From: Bog-159 sp035308525
GTDB lineage: Bacteria > Acidobacteriota > Terriglobia > Bryobacterales > Bryobacteraceae
NCBI GenBank assembly: GCA_035308525.1
Contig: DATGGM010000220.1
Location: forward strand, 1-32,155
DNA: 32,155 bases
Reading direction: 5' to 3'
Of this stretch, positions 23,045 to 31,360 are shown piece by piece (position 1 is the stretch's first letter; the number at the start of each line of letters is the position of its first letter). The notes below the pieces were generated by a model. The model was not told the DNA's origin. It saw only the letters and a list, made by a program, of their open reading frames with translations, and did not search any database. The position numbers and the translations under genes are program-made.

Positions 23045-24229
23045 TTAACTCTCCGGCCGATACCATTCCGGCGATGGACCTACCTTCGCCTCGATCTCCG
23101 GAACAAAGCTCCGATCCAGCTCCGCCACCAGAGCCGCCAGGTTCTCGACGATCTTCTGCCACCGCGCCGCATCCCCGATGGGGTATTGCCCGCCCACAAT
23201 TCCGTTCGCGGAGACAGGCAGGAAAACGGCCGCCTTAAATCCCACGCCGAAGACGCGGAAAAATGCCAGCACGCTGTGGCCCCAGGTGCCCACATCCAGG
23301 TGGAGTTCGGCAGTCAGGTTTCCAGCCGTTCGCCGCCGCAAGTCGAATGAGCCTGATCCGCCCTTGCAGCTGTAGCCCATAGGCTTGAAGGCCCGCTCCA
23401 GCGCCGGCTTCCGGGGTCCCGATACGACTTCCAAGCCGGCATCCCGATACGCCTCCGCTCCCGGTTCGGGAAGTTCGTGAGGCAGCCCCGCCCGCGCCAC
23501 GATCTCGCTCATCCGGGCGCGGTAGTCAACCGCAATGGCGTGGACAGCGCGCGCCGCTTCCGGATTCGCACTCGCGATCATGTGCCCGCCAGGCAGGCGA
23601 ACCCCGGGTACCGGACCTGCCGGCATCTCGCCCGGAAGTGGAGCTTGCATGGTCTTCTTCGCCTTCCCGCACGCAGCCAGTACTGCGGCTACGGAATCCG
23701 GTGGGGGCGGCAACTTCCGGGCCGCCGCATCCGCCTCCACCATTGTGCACCCCGTGAGCGAGCGGTTGCGGCCGTTCACCCACCAACTATCCGTCAATAG
23801 GATTCCCGGCAGCGTTTCCGCCTCAGTTGGGGACACCAGCTTCACCTCGCCGAATTCCGGCGCATGGAAGTGCACCACGAAACTGTGCAGCGGGAAGGAC
23901 CGCGGAACGCCGGCCGCGATGGCTTGCAAGGTCGCGAACGGCACGGCCTCGCCAACGGCAGGCGACATAGACCCGTTAGAAATCCGGCGCGACCCGGGAA
24001 TAGCGGGCATGGGAGCGGCGGTCGTCACGAAGCGGTTTAACTCCGGATGGCGCTTGAGTATGCGGTCCACGCTTGATACGAAACCTCCCAGCGGCGCGTC
24101 GCCGAGGTTGAATCGAATAACTGGCTCACCCAGGCCTGCGTCCAAAAAAGCCTGATGTATGCGCTCCATCACCAAAGCAAGAGGGTCTTTCTTATTGGCT
24201 GCGAAATTAGTGAGAAGCGCGACGCGCAT
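23045..24229 (-). CDS. Unrecognised 394-residue protein
   Basis: I do not recognise this family. The frame is long and has protein-like composition. The start 'MRVALLTNFAANKKDPLALVMERIHQAFLDAGL' resembles a Rossmann-like first strand and helix. Notable pieces are 'HSFVVHFHAPEFGEVKLVSPTEAETLPGILLTDSWWVNGRNRSLTG' in the middle, 'CKGGSGSFDLRRRTAGNLTAELHLDVGTWGHSVLAFFRVFG' and 'FLPVSANGIVGGQYPIGD' near the end. There is no signal peptide and no clear membrane segment. It stands alone on the minus strand between two propeller-protein genes and diverges from the phosphoesterase gene by 58 bases. The DLDVGTWGHS-like stretch and repeated Gly/His suggest an enzyme, without further support. Confidence 0.7.
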   Translation of the reverse strand: MRVALLTNFAANKKDPLALVMERIHQAFLDAGLGEPVIRFNLGDAPLGGFVSSVDRILKRHPELNRFVTTAAPMPAIPGSRRISNGSMSPAVGEAVPFATLQAIAAGVPRSFPLHSFVVHFHAPEFGEVKLVSPTEAETLPGILLTDSWWVNGRNRSLTGCTMVEADAAARKLPPPPDSVAAVLAACGKAKKTMQAPLPGEMPAGPVPGVRLPGGHMIASANPEAARAVHAIAVDYRARMSEIVARAGLPHELPEPGAEAYRDAGLEVVSGPRKPALERAFKPMGYSCKGGSGSFDLRRRTAGNLTAELHLDVGTWGHSVLAFFRVFGVGFKAAVFLPVSANGIVGGQYPIGDAARWQKIVENLAALVAELDRSFVPEIEAKVGPSPEWYRPES

Positions 24230-24287
24230 GGTTTCCGCTCAACATATCACAGGCCGCAAATGCAAGCAGCGCGATATGCTCAAGTGA

Positions 24288-26621
24288 GTGTCGCGTGCCA
24301 TAGCCAACCGATGTCTGTGCCTGACCCTGGGACTCTTGACATCGGCCCCCGGAGCCCCCCAGATCCACCTGTCCACGGGGCTGCGGCTGGACCCCGTTGG
24401 AGAGTCCATTGAACTGGGCAGCATGCCGCTGGCGATGGCCCTTGCGCCGGGCGGCAGAATAGCTGCCGTGGTCCTCAGCGGCTGGCGCGAGCAGGGCTTG
24501 CAGATTGTCGACCTCGCGTCTCACCACGCTCTGCAGACATTGCCGCAGGAAGCCGCCTTCTTCGGGATTGCCTTCTCATCGAACGGAAAAGAGATCTACG
24601 TATCCGGCGGCAACGCCGACTCGATCTATTGCTATTCGTGGATCGGCGGTGTAGCTACACTCGATCGAAAGATCGCTCTCGCGGAGCATAAAGCCGACAC
24701 GCCAGGAACGCGATATCCCGCTGGGATCGCTGTTTCGCGGCGAGGAAATTATCTGTACGTTGCGGAGAACCTCAGCGACACTCTGGCGGTCGTCGACGCG
24801 GCTACTTCGCGCGTCGTAGCGAGATTTCCCACCGATCACTATCCCTATGCGGTGGAAGCCGCATCCGATGGCCGCGTTTATGTTTCCGCCTGGGGAGCGG
24901 ACACAGTTTCCGTCTTTCAAGCGCGGGCCGACGGCGCGCTGGAGACCGCTGGCAAATTGCGGGTTGGTTCACGCCCTTCTGCGCTTCTGTCCAATGCGTC
25001 GGGATCCCGGTTGTTCGTGGCCCTGGCCGCTACCGATCAGGTGGCGGTGGTGGACACCGCGCGCCAGAAAGTCCTGCGTTATTTGAGCGACCCCGCGCCG
25101 ACGGGTCCCTCGGAGGGCAGCACGCCTAATGCTTTGGCCCTTTCCGGAGACGAATCGAAATTGTTCGTCGCCGAGGCGGACAACAATGCGATCGCGGTCC
25201 TGAATGTCTCCGGTTCACTGAACGGCCGTATCCCCACCGATTGGTATCCGACCGCGGTGATGGATGCGGGCGGCCAACTCCTGATCCTATCCGGCAAGGG
25301 GCATGGCAGCCACGCGAACCCTGACGGCCCCATCCCTGGCGAAGGCATCCAGCGGCCTTTCGGGTACGACCTGGGTCAGCTGAACGGAACGCTGCGAACC
25401 TTGCCCGATCATCTGTCCGCGAAAGACCTGGCGGGATGCTCGCGGCGCGTTGCGGACGCGAACAATTGGAGAGAGCGCCGTTCCATCAAAGCGTATCCGC
25501 CCTTCAGGCATGTGATCTACATCATCAAGGAGAACCGCACCTACGATCAGGTTCTGGGGGACCTGAAGCAAGGCGACGGCGATCCCAAACTGGTTTTCTT
25601 CGGGAGAGCCGTCTCGCCCAATCACCACGCCCTCGCGGAGCGTTTCGGAGTATTCGACAGGTTCTTCACCAACGCTGAAGTCAGTTCGCAAGGTCATATC
25701 TGGTCGACAGCCGCGTACGTGACCGACTTCGGAGAAAAAACGATTCCTTCCGCCTACTCGAACCGGCGGGAAGGCGTGGACGGCGAAGAACTCAATGAAC
25801 CGATCCACGGATTTCTCTGGACCTTGGCGAGGAAGAAGGGGATCGGCTTTCGCGACTACGGCGAAATGATGAAGGCCCCCGAAGGTTGGCCGGTCACCCA
25901 GCGGGAGCTCGGCTCCGACGTGAGTCCGACGTACCCGCCCTTCAACTTGAAGATCCCGGATCAGGTCCGCGCGGACGCCTGGATCGCCGAGTTGCGCCAG
26001 TTCGAGAGCGAAGCGAAAATGCCGGATCTCGAGATCATGCATCTGCCTGGCGACCATACCGCCGGCGGACGCGCCGGTTACCCGACGCCCAGGGCCTACA
26101 TGGCGGACAACGATCTGGCGCTGGGCCGGATTGTGGAAGCGCTCTCCAGATCCCGCTTCTGGCGGGACACGGTGGTGTTCGTTCTGGAGGACGATTCGCA
26201 GGCGGGCCCGGACCATGTCGATTGCCACCGTTCCGTATTCTTTGCGATTTCAGCTTACAACCGGGCCGGCACGATTCACAGATTCTTCAACAGCACCGAC
26301 GTGGTGGCCGCAATTGAGGACATCTTGGGATTGAGCCGGTTATCCAAGTACGACTACTTCAGCCGGTCCCTGGCGGATATCTTCATCAGCACTCCGGATC
26401 TGTCGCCCTGGACAGCCTTCACACCCCAGGTCGACAGGAACGAAACGAACCCAACCGAAACGGCTGCGGCCCGTATGTCCCAGGGGCTGGATTTCAGCGC
26501 ACCGGACCGGGTGAACGACGTGGCGTTCAACAACATCCTCTGGAGCATCTTGAAGGGATCGGAACCGTTTCCGATGGCTCGAGGGAAAGCGCCATTGCAC
26601 CTCTTTGCGCTTGGCCGATGA
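24288..26621 (+). CDS. Secreted YVTN propeller fused to alkaline-phosphatase-fold phosphoesterase
   Basis: This 777-residue protein starts at a GTG, with a short signal-like segment ('LCLTLGLLTSAPGAPQ'). Residues about 30-340 form a YVTN/YncE propeller ('KEIYVSGGNADSIYCYS', 'NYLYVAENLSDTLAVVDAATSRVVARF', 'SRLFVALAATDQVAVVDTARQKVLRYL'). From about 405 a phosphoesterase-family domain begins: 'HVIYIIKENRTYDQVLGDL' (nucleophile region), 'FDRFFTNAEVSSQGHIWSTAAYVTDF', 'MHLPGDHTAGG' (about 588), and the metal-ligand stretch 'FVLEDDSQAGPDHVDCHRS' (about 632). This matches YncE/phosphoesterase fusions frequent in Acidobacteria, probably periplasmic hydrolases of phosphodiesters or phosphonates. All visible metal residues are intact. 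Confidence 0.87.
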   Translation: MSRAIANRCLCLTLGLLTSAPGAPQIHLSTGLRLDPVGESIELGSMPLAMALAPGGRIAAVVLSGWREQGLQIVDLASHHALQTLPQEAAFFGIAFSSNGKEIYVSGGNADSIYCYSWIGGVATLDRKIALAEHKADTPGTRYPAGIAVSRRGNYLYVAENLSDTLAVVDAATSRVVARFPTDHYPYAVEAASDGRVYVSAWGADTVSVFQARADGALETAGKLRVGSRPSALLSNASGSRLFVALAATDQVAVVDTARQKVLRYLSDPAPTGPSEGSTPNALALSGDESKLFVAEADNNAIAVLNVSGSLNGRIPTDWYPTAVMDAGGQLLILSGKGHGSHANPDGPIPGEGIQRPFGYDLGQLNGTLRTLPDHLSAKDLAGCSRRVADANNWRERRSIKAYPPFRHVIYIIKENRTYDQVLGDLKQGDGDPKLVFFGRAVSPNHHALAERFGVFDRFFTNAEVSSQGHIWSTAAYVTDFGEKTIPSAYSNRREGVDGEELNEPIHGFLWTLARKKGIGFRDYGEMMKAPEGWPVTQRELGSDVSPTYPPFNLKIPDQVRADAWIAELRQFESEAKMPDLEIMHLPGDHTAGGRAGYPTPRAYMADNDLALGRIVEALSRSRFWRDTVVFVLEDDSQAGPDHVDCHRSVFFAISAYNRAGTIHRFFNSTDVVAAIEDILGLSRLSKYDYFSRSLADIFISTPDLSPWTAFTPQVDRNETNPTETAAARMSQGLDFSAPDRVNDVAFNNILWSILKGSEPFPMARGKAPLHLFALGR

Positions 26622-26624
26622 TGA

Positions 26625-26658
26625 GGCCGGCATGGGATGCGGGCATTCCATGCCGGCC
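26625..26658. terminator. Long hairpin between convergent genes, bidirectional terminator candidate
   Basis: An 11-base perfect stem (GGCCGGCATGG at 26625-26635 with CCATGCCGGCC at 26648-26658) is extended inside by ATG/CAT across one mismatch, leaving a CGGG loop. It sits four bases after the stop of the phosphoesterase gene and ten bases before the stop of the convergent surface-protein gene. There is no T-run on either side, so it may act as a weak or factor-assisted terminator, or protect mRNA ends. Confidence 0.7.
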
Positions 26659-26667
26659 ACCAGTTGC

Positions 26668-28710
26668 TTACTGAATCGCGGTCGTAAAGACCAGGTCGAC
26701 CCAGTAATTGCTGGATTGCGTCGCGGTAGCAGGGAACTGCTCGCTGGCCGCAAACAAGCCATTGGGCCCGTACTGTCCGTCTATGGGTGCGTAGAGCATC
26801 TGAGCCGTTACCCCGGAGGTTCCGAAATAGCCGGCATCATCCGCGTAGTGCCCGTTTGGCGACCAATAGGAGATCACGTAAACCGTATTGGCGGCGATCG
26901 GGATGGGTGTGGCAAAATCTGCCTGCTGCCAGCCGGTTGCTGATTCGCGGCTGAAGGTCACCGAGCCCAAAAGCGTGCCGGTGGCGTTCCAGAGATAGCC
27001 GAAGTGCGTTCCGGTGTTCTGGGCGCTCTTATAGAACCGTATGCCGGTAACATAGCCGGCGGCTTCGGAGATGAATTTCGTGCCCAGCTCGGCGCCCGCC
27101 GTAACCGCGGCGGCACGCGTCGCGGGGGCGCTGGCCTGCGACCAGAGGGAAACGGGCGCGGCAGTGCCCACCGTGGGCGAGAGGTTGAAAACCACATCCA
27201 CCCAAAAGTTCGTTCCGGAAGCAGCTGTGTTTGGAAAAGCACTGCCGCCGTTTATGTACACGCCGTTCGGGCCGGTCTGACAATCGGCAGGCGCCTCGAG
27301 CGGCGCATTCGTCACGCCGGAGTTGGTGAAGTAGCCATTGTCCGCGGCGTTATGTCCCTTGGGAGAATGGTAGGAGATAACATAAGTCGTTTGGACGGCA
27401 ATCGCGATGGGCGACGAGAAGTAGGCGGTTTGCCAGCCCGAGGGCGTCTCGTTGGAGAAAATGACACGGGCGAGCAACGTTCCCGTGGCGGACCAGAGGC
27501 TGCCGGTGTGCGTACCGATGTTGGTAGAGCCTTTGAAGAAACGTACTCCCGTAACATAGCCGGATACCGCGGAAGAGAACTTCATGCCGACTTCGATCGG
27601 CTGCTTACCGGCCGACGCCGGATTCAACGGCTGCGCGGCCGTGGACCAGACCGAACAGGGGCACATCACGGTGAAGGGCACGGATTGCGATGCGCCGTCC
27701 AGCGTGGCCGTCAGTGCCACGGACTCTTCCGATGGGGGGGCCACACTCGCTGCCGAGACCGCGAAGGTAGCGGTGGACGACAGCGCGGGAACAACCACTG
27801 CGGTGGGGGTTACCAAAGCGGGGCCGCCGGCGGAGAGCGATACGGTGGCGCCGCCGCTGGGAGCCGCGCCGGAAATCGTGACGGTGCACGTGCTGCCAGC
27901 CCCCGCGTTGAGGCTCGTGGGGCTGCACGCCAGAGAGGTGACCAGCAAGCGCGCGATCAGGCTCAGAGTGGCAGTCTGAACGGAACCATTAAAGGACGCG
28001 GTAATGGTGGCGTTCTGGTTGGACGTCAGCGCGCCGGCCGTAGCGGTGAATGCGGCCGAGAGGGCGCCGCCAGCCACCGCGACGGAAGCCGGAATGGTGA
28101 GAGCCGGATTATTGCTCGCCAGCGTGACGGCGCCGCCGCCGGCGGGGGCCGCCTGGTTAAGGGTCACCGTGCAGGAAGTCGAAGCGCCGGCATTTAAAGA
28201 GCTCGGCGCACAGGTCAGCAGAGTCAGGCCGAGCAGTGAAGAAGTCGTGATGGAGGATCCGGTCGCGGTAATCGCAATGGCGCTACCCCCTGTGGAGGCG
28301 CCGAGAGCACCCGCGACGCCGATGGTGGTCGCGGCGGTGCCCGGCGAAATCGTCAACGTAACGATGGCGGCCACTCCGTCCGGGATGGTATTGGCGTTCA
28401 AGCCAGCCAGCAGGCAAGTGTAAGATCCGGAAGTTCCGGCGCACGAAAGCGACTTGCCAGCAGCCGCGGCCGCGGGGCCGGCAGCGGCGGAAATCGACAC
28501 GATATCAGCGGGCGAATAGGCCATAGTCCACTGCAGACCGGCGGGCGGAGTCCCCTGCCCGGAGCTTAAGGATAAATTCAAGGAGACGGCGCCGTCAGGA
28601 GATGCGACGCCCGAAGCTAGACTCAAAGAATCGTTTTGGCCAAAGGCCATGGCTATTGAAATGGAGGCCATAATAACGGCGATTATGGGCCTACGGAATT
28701 GAACTGGCAT
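26668..28710 (-). CDS. Large secreted protein with cohesin-like, Ig-like and two DUF4082 domains
   Basis: This 680-residue protein has a signal peptide ('PIIAVIMASISIAMAFGQ'). An N-terminal cohesin-like segment (about 28-155, 'PPAGLQWTMAYSPADIVSI', 'IPDGVAAIVTLTIS') is followed by two Ala/Ser/Thr-rich Ig-like repeats (about 160-255 and 255-350) with matching 'LTCAPSSLNAGASTSCTVTL' / 'LACSPTSLNAGAGSTCTVTI' starts. Two DUF4082 domains follow (about 350-500 and 520-680; 'FSSAVSGYVTGVRFFKG...GTHTGSLWSATGTLLARVIF' and 'FISEAAGYVTGIRFYKS...GTHFGYLWNATGTLLGSVTF'). DUF4082 is found in secreted carbohydrate-active or adhesive proteins. The role is probably surface binding; no catalytic domain is seen. 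Confidence 0.82.
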   Translation of the reverse strand: MPVQFRRPIIAVIMASISIAMAFGQNDSLSLASGVASPDGAVSLNLSLSSGQGTPPAGLQWTMAYSPADIVSISAAAGPAAAAAGKSLSCAGTSGSYTCLLAGLNANTIPDGVAAIVTLTISPGTAATTIGVAGALGASTGGSAIAITATGSSITTSSLLGLTLLTCAPSSLNAGASTSCTVTLNQAAPAGGGAVTLASNNPALTIPASVAVAGGALSAAFTATAGALTSNQNATITASFNGSVQTATLSLIARLLVTSLACSPTSLNAGAGSTCTVTISGAAPSGGATVSLSAGGPALVTPTAVVVPALSSTATFAVSAASVAPPSEESVALTATLDGASQSVPFTVMCPCSVWSTAAQPLNPASAGKQPIEVGMKFSSAVSGYVTGVRFFKGSTNIGTHTGSLWSATGTLLARVIFSNETPSGWQTAYFSSPIAIAVQTTYVISYHSPKGHNAADNGYFTNSGVTNAPLEAPADCQTGPNGVYINGGSAFPNTAASGTNFWVDVVFNLSPTVGTAAPVSLWSQASAPATRAAAVTAGAELGTKFISEAAGYVTGIRFYKSAQNTGTHFGYLWNATGTLLGSVTFSRESATGWQQADFATPIPIAANTVYVISYWSPNGHYADDAGYFGTSGVTAQMLYAPIDGQYGPNGLFAASEQFPATATQSSNYWVDLVFTTAIQ

Positions 28711-29278
28711 GAGCTTTCTATGAATAGATCGTGCGCGGCCATCGGTCAGGCTTATCAGTAATTTCCGTTATTGCACAAAGGTATTAAGGCCTAAATATCC
28801 TAAATAAGCACCCTATGTCCGATTTTGCGGCGACCGGGATGGGCCGTGGCGAAATCAGCCTGCCCGAGCCGCTGCGGTCGTTCGGCCTCCGCTGGTAGAG
28901 ATTGCCGTTCTTTCCCGTGTGCGCGGGGTAAATCAGGTCCAAGCAGAGGCGGGGCCTGGGGGATCGCCGCACCACCTAATTGCGGCGGCCCTGCGGGCCA
29001 TCCCACGGCTTCACAATTGCAAGCAACTCCACAGTGGCAGCTTGTTCTGGGGTAGGCCGGTATGAATGAAAGGTTCGTAGTGAACGTAAAATAGGTACTG
29101 GATCTTGATGATTTTCTCGGTGGAGACGGCGTCGTGACTGCGTCATCGGAGCGTAGGGCACTAGGGAAAGTGGGCCGATGTTCCCTCCATCACTATATAT
29201 TGTGTTGCGATCATGCCATCCGGGTCGGATAGGACACTTGCCGGGTGATGATGAGTTCAAGCCTGGAGGAAAAGGAAA
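28711..29278. other. Long intergenic region between divergent surface-protein genes
   Basis: These 568 bases hold no gene that I can support. The left part (about 28740-28815) is AT-rich with a short direct repeat (CTAAATATC/CTAAATAAG) and a TTGTGC-N16-GATAAG pair on the minus strand that could serve the DUF4082 gene. The middle (28820-29040) is GC-rich with a small GGCCC-TGC-GGGCC hairpin. The right part has GTTC-N5-GAAC near 29072 and a TATATT near 29195. No riboswitch consensus was recognised. Short frames on both strands have shadow-like composition. Confidence 0.5.
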
Positions 29279-31138
29279 ATGAGACTGTCGCGCCCTATGC
29301 TTTTGCCCGTATTGTCCTTGATGATTGTCGATTTGCCCCTGGTAACCGCTCAAACACCCCGCGGGGACGTCGCCCCGCTCAGGCACTGGCCCGCTCCGCT
29401 CTACTGGCAACCTTCCATTGAGGAGAGAGCGATGGCGGCAAAAACGGAGACTACCGCCGCTGAGGTGACCCAACTCGCCCAAACGCCCGTAAACTCGTTG
29501 GTCTTTGTGGGGATGACGCCATGTCGTTTGGTGGACACCCGCAGCGGCAGCGGATTCACCGGGGCTTTCGGGCCACCAAGCTTGGTGGCCGGGGCTACCC
29601 GTACGTTCCCCATTCAGTCCAGCACCACCTGTGCGGTTCCCGCGATCGCGCAGGCATATTCGTTCAACGTCACGGTTGTTCCTCCTGGATTTCTGGGCTA
29701 CCTGACCATCTGGCCCTACGGGGCGCCACGGCCCCTGGCTTCGACTTTGAACGATTATCTGGGCACGGTTGTGGCGAATGCGGCAATAGTGCCGGCCGGA
29801 AACGATGCTTCCGGGTCCGTGGACGCGTTTGTCGTCAATCCAACCGATTTGGTTATCGACATCAACGGCTACTATGCTCCGCAGAGCGGGATCACACTGG
29901 CGCCGGGTAGCGTGGGGGCACCTTCTCTCAGCTTCACAGGGGAGGCGGACACCGGTATCTATTCTTCGGGAGCGGGTACCGTGAACATCGCAACGGGGGG
30001 AACGAACAGCGTGACGGTGAACTCGAATGGCAACGTAGGGATTGGCACGTCAAGCCCGGCTGCGACCCTGGAGGTCAACGGCAATGCGCAAGTGGACGGC
30101 GGGAATATATTGGCGAAAGGCAGCGTGCCGGTAATTCAATTTCCGGTCAGCGGATCGGAAAACTTCGGTGCGGGTCTGGGCGCTCTGCCACAGTCTATCA
30201 CCGGAACCGGCGACACGGCCCTTGGCGACTATGCGCTTCAGGTCAATACAAGTGGCTCGTTCAATACGGCCGTCGGCAACGGTGCCCTGACCTCCAACAC
30301 CACCGGGAGCAGCAACACGGCCAGCGGCAACGGCGCCCTGTTCGCCAACACCGCTGGGAGCAGCAACACGGCCAGCGGGTACGGTGCGCTGGTCGACAAC
30401 ACCAGTGGGAGCGCCAATACGGCCGGCGGTTACGACGCGCTGTCGAATAACACCACCGGAAACTACAACACGGCCACCGGCAACAGTGCTATGTTCGGCA
30501 ACACCACGGGGCTTAACAACACGGGCCTCGGGGCTGACACCTTGTACGCCAACATCTCCGGGAACAACAATATCGCCGTCGGGTATCAGGCTGGGTACAA
30601 CGTCCTCGCCAGCAATAACATCCAAATCGGGAATCAGGGTACCGGCGCCGACAGCGGTACGATCCGCATCGGAACTCCCGGTACGCAAACCACCGCGTTC
30701 ATCGCAGGCATCTCCACCAGCAACGTAACCGGTGCGACGGTCCAGGTCAGCCCCGGCGGGCAGCTCGGCATCGCCGTATCATCCCGCCGTTACAAAGAAG
30801 ACATTCACGATATGGGCGAAACCAGCAGCGGATTGATGCGCCTGCGCCCAGTGACCTTCCGCTACAAGAAGGCGTTCGACGACGGCTCGCAGCCAGTTCA
30901 ATACGGCCTGATAGCCGAAGAAGTGGCTGAAGTATACCCAGATCTCGTGGCGCGTTCTGCAGATGGGCAGATCGAGACGGTGAAATACCAACTACTCGAT
31001 CCGATGCTGCTGAACGAATTGCAGAAGCAGAATGCAACAATTACAGCGCAGAAGGAACAGATCCGCACACTCGAAGAGCGGCTGGCGAGAATCGAAGCGG
31101 CACTAAGCGGAGCCACCGTGACCGCGGCGTCCCGCTAG
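29279..31138 (+). CDS. Secreted repeat protein with C-terminal S74 intramolecular chaperone domain
   Basis: This 619-residue protein has a signal peptide ('LLPVLSLMIVDLPLVTAQ'). An Acidobacteria-type N-terminal domain follows (about 70-205, 'FVGMTPCRLVDTRSGSGF', 'SFNVTVVPPGFLGYLTIWP', 'VVNPTDLVIDINGYY'), then a 'GADTGIYSSGAGTVNIATGG / NVGIGTSSPAATLEVNG' fibre-like section. Seven 17-residue repeats of G-x-x-A-L-x-x-N-T-x-G-x-x-N-T-A-x type (about 316-434) come next. A peptidase S74 / endosialidase chaperone domain follows ('SSRRYKEDIHDM', 'LRPVTFRYK', 'YGLIAEEVAEVYPDLV') and a C-terminal coiled coil (about 578-610). S501 and K506 fit the Ser-x4-Lys self-cleavage motif. It likely trimerises and cuts off its own chaperone. 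GGAGG and AAGGA precede the ATG. Confidence 0.87.
   Translation: MRLSRPMLLPVLSLMIVDLPLVTAQTPRGDVAPLRHWPAPLYWQPSIEERAMAAKTETTAAEVTQLAQTPVNSLVFVGMTPCRLVDTRSGSGFTGAFGPPSLVAGATRTFPIQSSTTCAVPAIAQAYSFNVTVVPPGFLGYLTIWPYGAPRPLASTLNDYLGTVVANAAIVPAGNDASGSVDAFVVNPTDLVIDINGYYAPQSGITLAPGSVGAPSLSFTGEADTGIYSSGAGTVNIATGGTNSVTVNSNGNVGIGTSSPAATLEVNGNAQVDGGNILAKGSVPVIQFPVSGSENFGAGLGALPQSITGTGDTALGDYALQVNTSGSFNTAVGNGALTSNTTGSSNTASGNGALFANTAGSSNTASGYGALVDNTSGSANTAGGYDALSNNTTGNYNTATGNSAMFGNTTGLNNTGLGADTLYANISGNNNIAVGYQAGYNVLASNNIQIGNQGTGADSGTIRIGTPGTQTTAFIAGISTSNVTGATVQVSPGGQLGIAVSSRRYKEDIHDMGETSSGLMRLRPVTFRYKKAFDDGSQPVQYGLIAEEVAEVYPDLVARSADGQIETVKYQLLDPMLLNELQKQNATITAQKEQIRTLEERLARIEAALSGATVTAASR
30224..30580 (+). 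repeat. Seven tandem 51-base repeats encoding 17-residue units
   Basis: Seven in-frame units of 51 bases begin at 30224, 30275, 30326, 30377, 30428, 30479 and 30530. Units two to four are the most alike, with identical stretches such as GGGAGCAGCAACACGGCCAG in units two and three. The coded consensus is G-N-G-A-L-x-x-N-T-T-G-S-S-N-T-A-S. An eighth partial unit follows ('GYQAGYN'). Confidence 0.9.
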
Positions 31139-31360
31139 AGGCCAGCCCGACCCTCACAGTGGCGGATGGCAAACCCCTGATTTGAGTACAGCCCCGGATC
31201 CTGGGGAGCGGATGTCTGGCGCCGTCGGTCTGCTTTCCGCGCGGCCCGCACTAGACTTAAGAACTCTAGGATAATTCCGATAGCTCCAAGCCAAAATCTG
31301 AACAAAGGGACCTCCCTGCACGACCTAGAATGGGTTACATGAAAGCGAGCTGGAGCTGAC
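31139..31360. other. Intergenic region, nothing identified
   Basis: These 222 bases lie between the S74 protein and the TPR gene. No clear promoter, hairpin or short gene was found. A frame on the minus strand crosses the area but is antisense to the TPR gene. Confidence 0.4.

Noticed and set aside
27004..28197. 397-codon plus-strand frame opposite the DUF4082 protein
   Set aside because: Arg/Gly-rich composition with no motifs, lying antisense to a gene with clear duplicated domains.
28711..29278. Riboswitch or relic transposase in the long gap
   Set aside because: No recognisable riboswitch core, inverted terminal repeats or transposase motif could be pointed to.
30224..30580. CRISPR-like or satellite array
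   Set aside because: The periodic 51-base pattern is in frame and codes for 17-residue protein repeats; there are no spacers.
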